Assembly: GCA_964511405.1 (NCBI GenBank)
Contig: CAZEFK010000117.1
Span: 1 to 23,473 of the forward strand
DNA length: 23,473 nt
Direction: 5' to 3'
Source of the DNA: CAZEFK01 sp964511405
GTDB taxonomy: Bacteria; Pseudomonadota; Alphaproteobacteria; Elsterales; Elsteraceae
Numbering within the stretch: the stretch's first letter is position 1; each line of letters opens with the position of its first letter. A program made the position numbers and the translations under genes. The notes beneath the pieces were generated by a model. The model ran no database searches and was not told the origin of the DNA. It saw nothing but the letters and a program-made list of their open reading frames with translations. Below are positions 23,388 to 23,473 of the stretch, piece by piece.

Positions 23388-23473
23388 CTAGGTCAGCAGC
23401 CGGCCCAGGATGGCCAGCAGCAGGATCGACACGATGTTGATGATCTTGATCATCGGGTTGACTGCGGGACCGG
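23388..23473 (-). CDS. hppA: Membrane-bound H+-translocating pyrophosphatase (partial, C-terminus)
   Basis: Only the last 28 codons lie in the window; the gene enters from the right edge and stops with TAG at 23388. The visible end, GPAVNPMIKIINIVSILLLA followed by ILGRLLT, is the strongly conserved C-terminal membrane helix of membrane pyrophosphatases. These enzymes pump protons (or sodium) using pyrophosphate. The call rests on this short but distinctive stretch. It converges on bamE with 26 bp between stops. Confidence 0.85.
   Translation of the reverse strand, partial: GPAVNPMIKIINIVSILLLAILGRLLT

Overview
The window is GC-rich chromosomal DNA from an alphaproteobacterium, most likely of the Rhodospirillales type. 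The best evidence is the right-hand third. There, genes for a CBP3-type ubiquinol-cytochrome c chaperone, a DUF177 protein, ribosomal protein L32 (rpmF), plsX, fabH, ihfA, a MerR-like regulator and tRNA-Pro lie in the order usual for Alphaproteobacteria. They are flanked by bamE and the end of a membrane pyrophosphatase gene (hppA). Almost all genes are on the minus strand. Many are joined by ATGA, GTGA or TGATG stop/start overlaps, and several start with GTG or TTG.

Layout. 1-2857 (minus): a branched-chain-amino-acid-type ABC importer, livH-livM-livG-livF, tightly overlapped, with livF cut by the window edge and no binding-protein gene in view. 2993-3202 (plus): a small winged-helix-like protein. 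3221-4222 (minus): an unrecognised 333-residue soluble protein, divergent across 328 bp from 4551-6239 (plus), an orphan membrane histidine kinase with a periplasmic sensor. 6236-9020 (minus): a translationally coupled trio made of a Cys/Met-type PLP enzyme and two class I CoA-transferase subunits. 9097-10335 (minus): a lipoprotein alpha/beta hydrolase. 10420-11226 (minus): a shikimate-dehydrogenase-like protein with an altered substrate pocket. 11227-11717: a gene-free scar with a chemoreceptor remnant, a REP-like inverted repeat pair and a plus-strand terminator. 11718-14357 (minus): a large chemoreceptor. 14443-17820 (minus): an AsmA-family protein followed by NDH-2. 17955-18031 (minus): tRNA-Pro(GGG). 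18099-22744 (minus): the merR/ihfA/fabH/plsX/rpmF/DUF177/CBP3 block. 22879-23361 (plus): bamE. 23388-23473 (minus): end of hppA.

How it fits together. The right part is core biology: fatty-acid and phospholipid initiation (plsX, fabH), nucleoid architecture (ihfA), translation (rpmF, tRNA-Pro), respiratory complex III assembly, outer-membrane assembly and proton pumping. The left and middle are accessory metabolism and sensing. The least ordinary parts are the PLP enzyme/CoA-transferase trio, the AroE-like enzyme that lost its shikimate-binding serines, the unknown protein facing an orphan kinase, and the decayed chemoreceptor scar. I see no CRISPR array, prophage, insertion-sequence transposase or clear defence system, and I do not claim a new system; the trio at 6236-9020 is the best candidate for undescribed chemistry.
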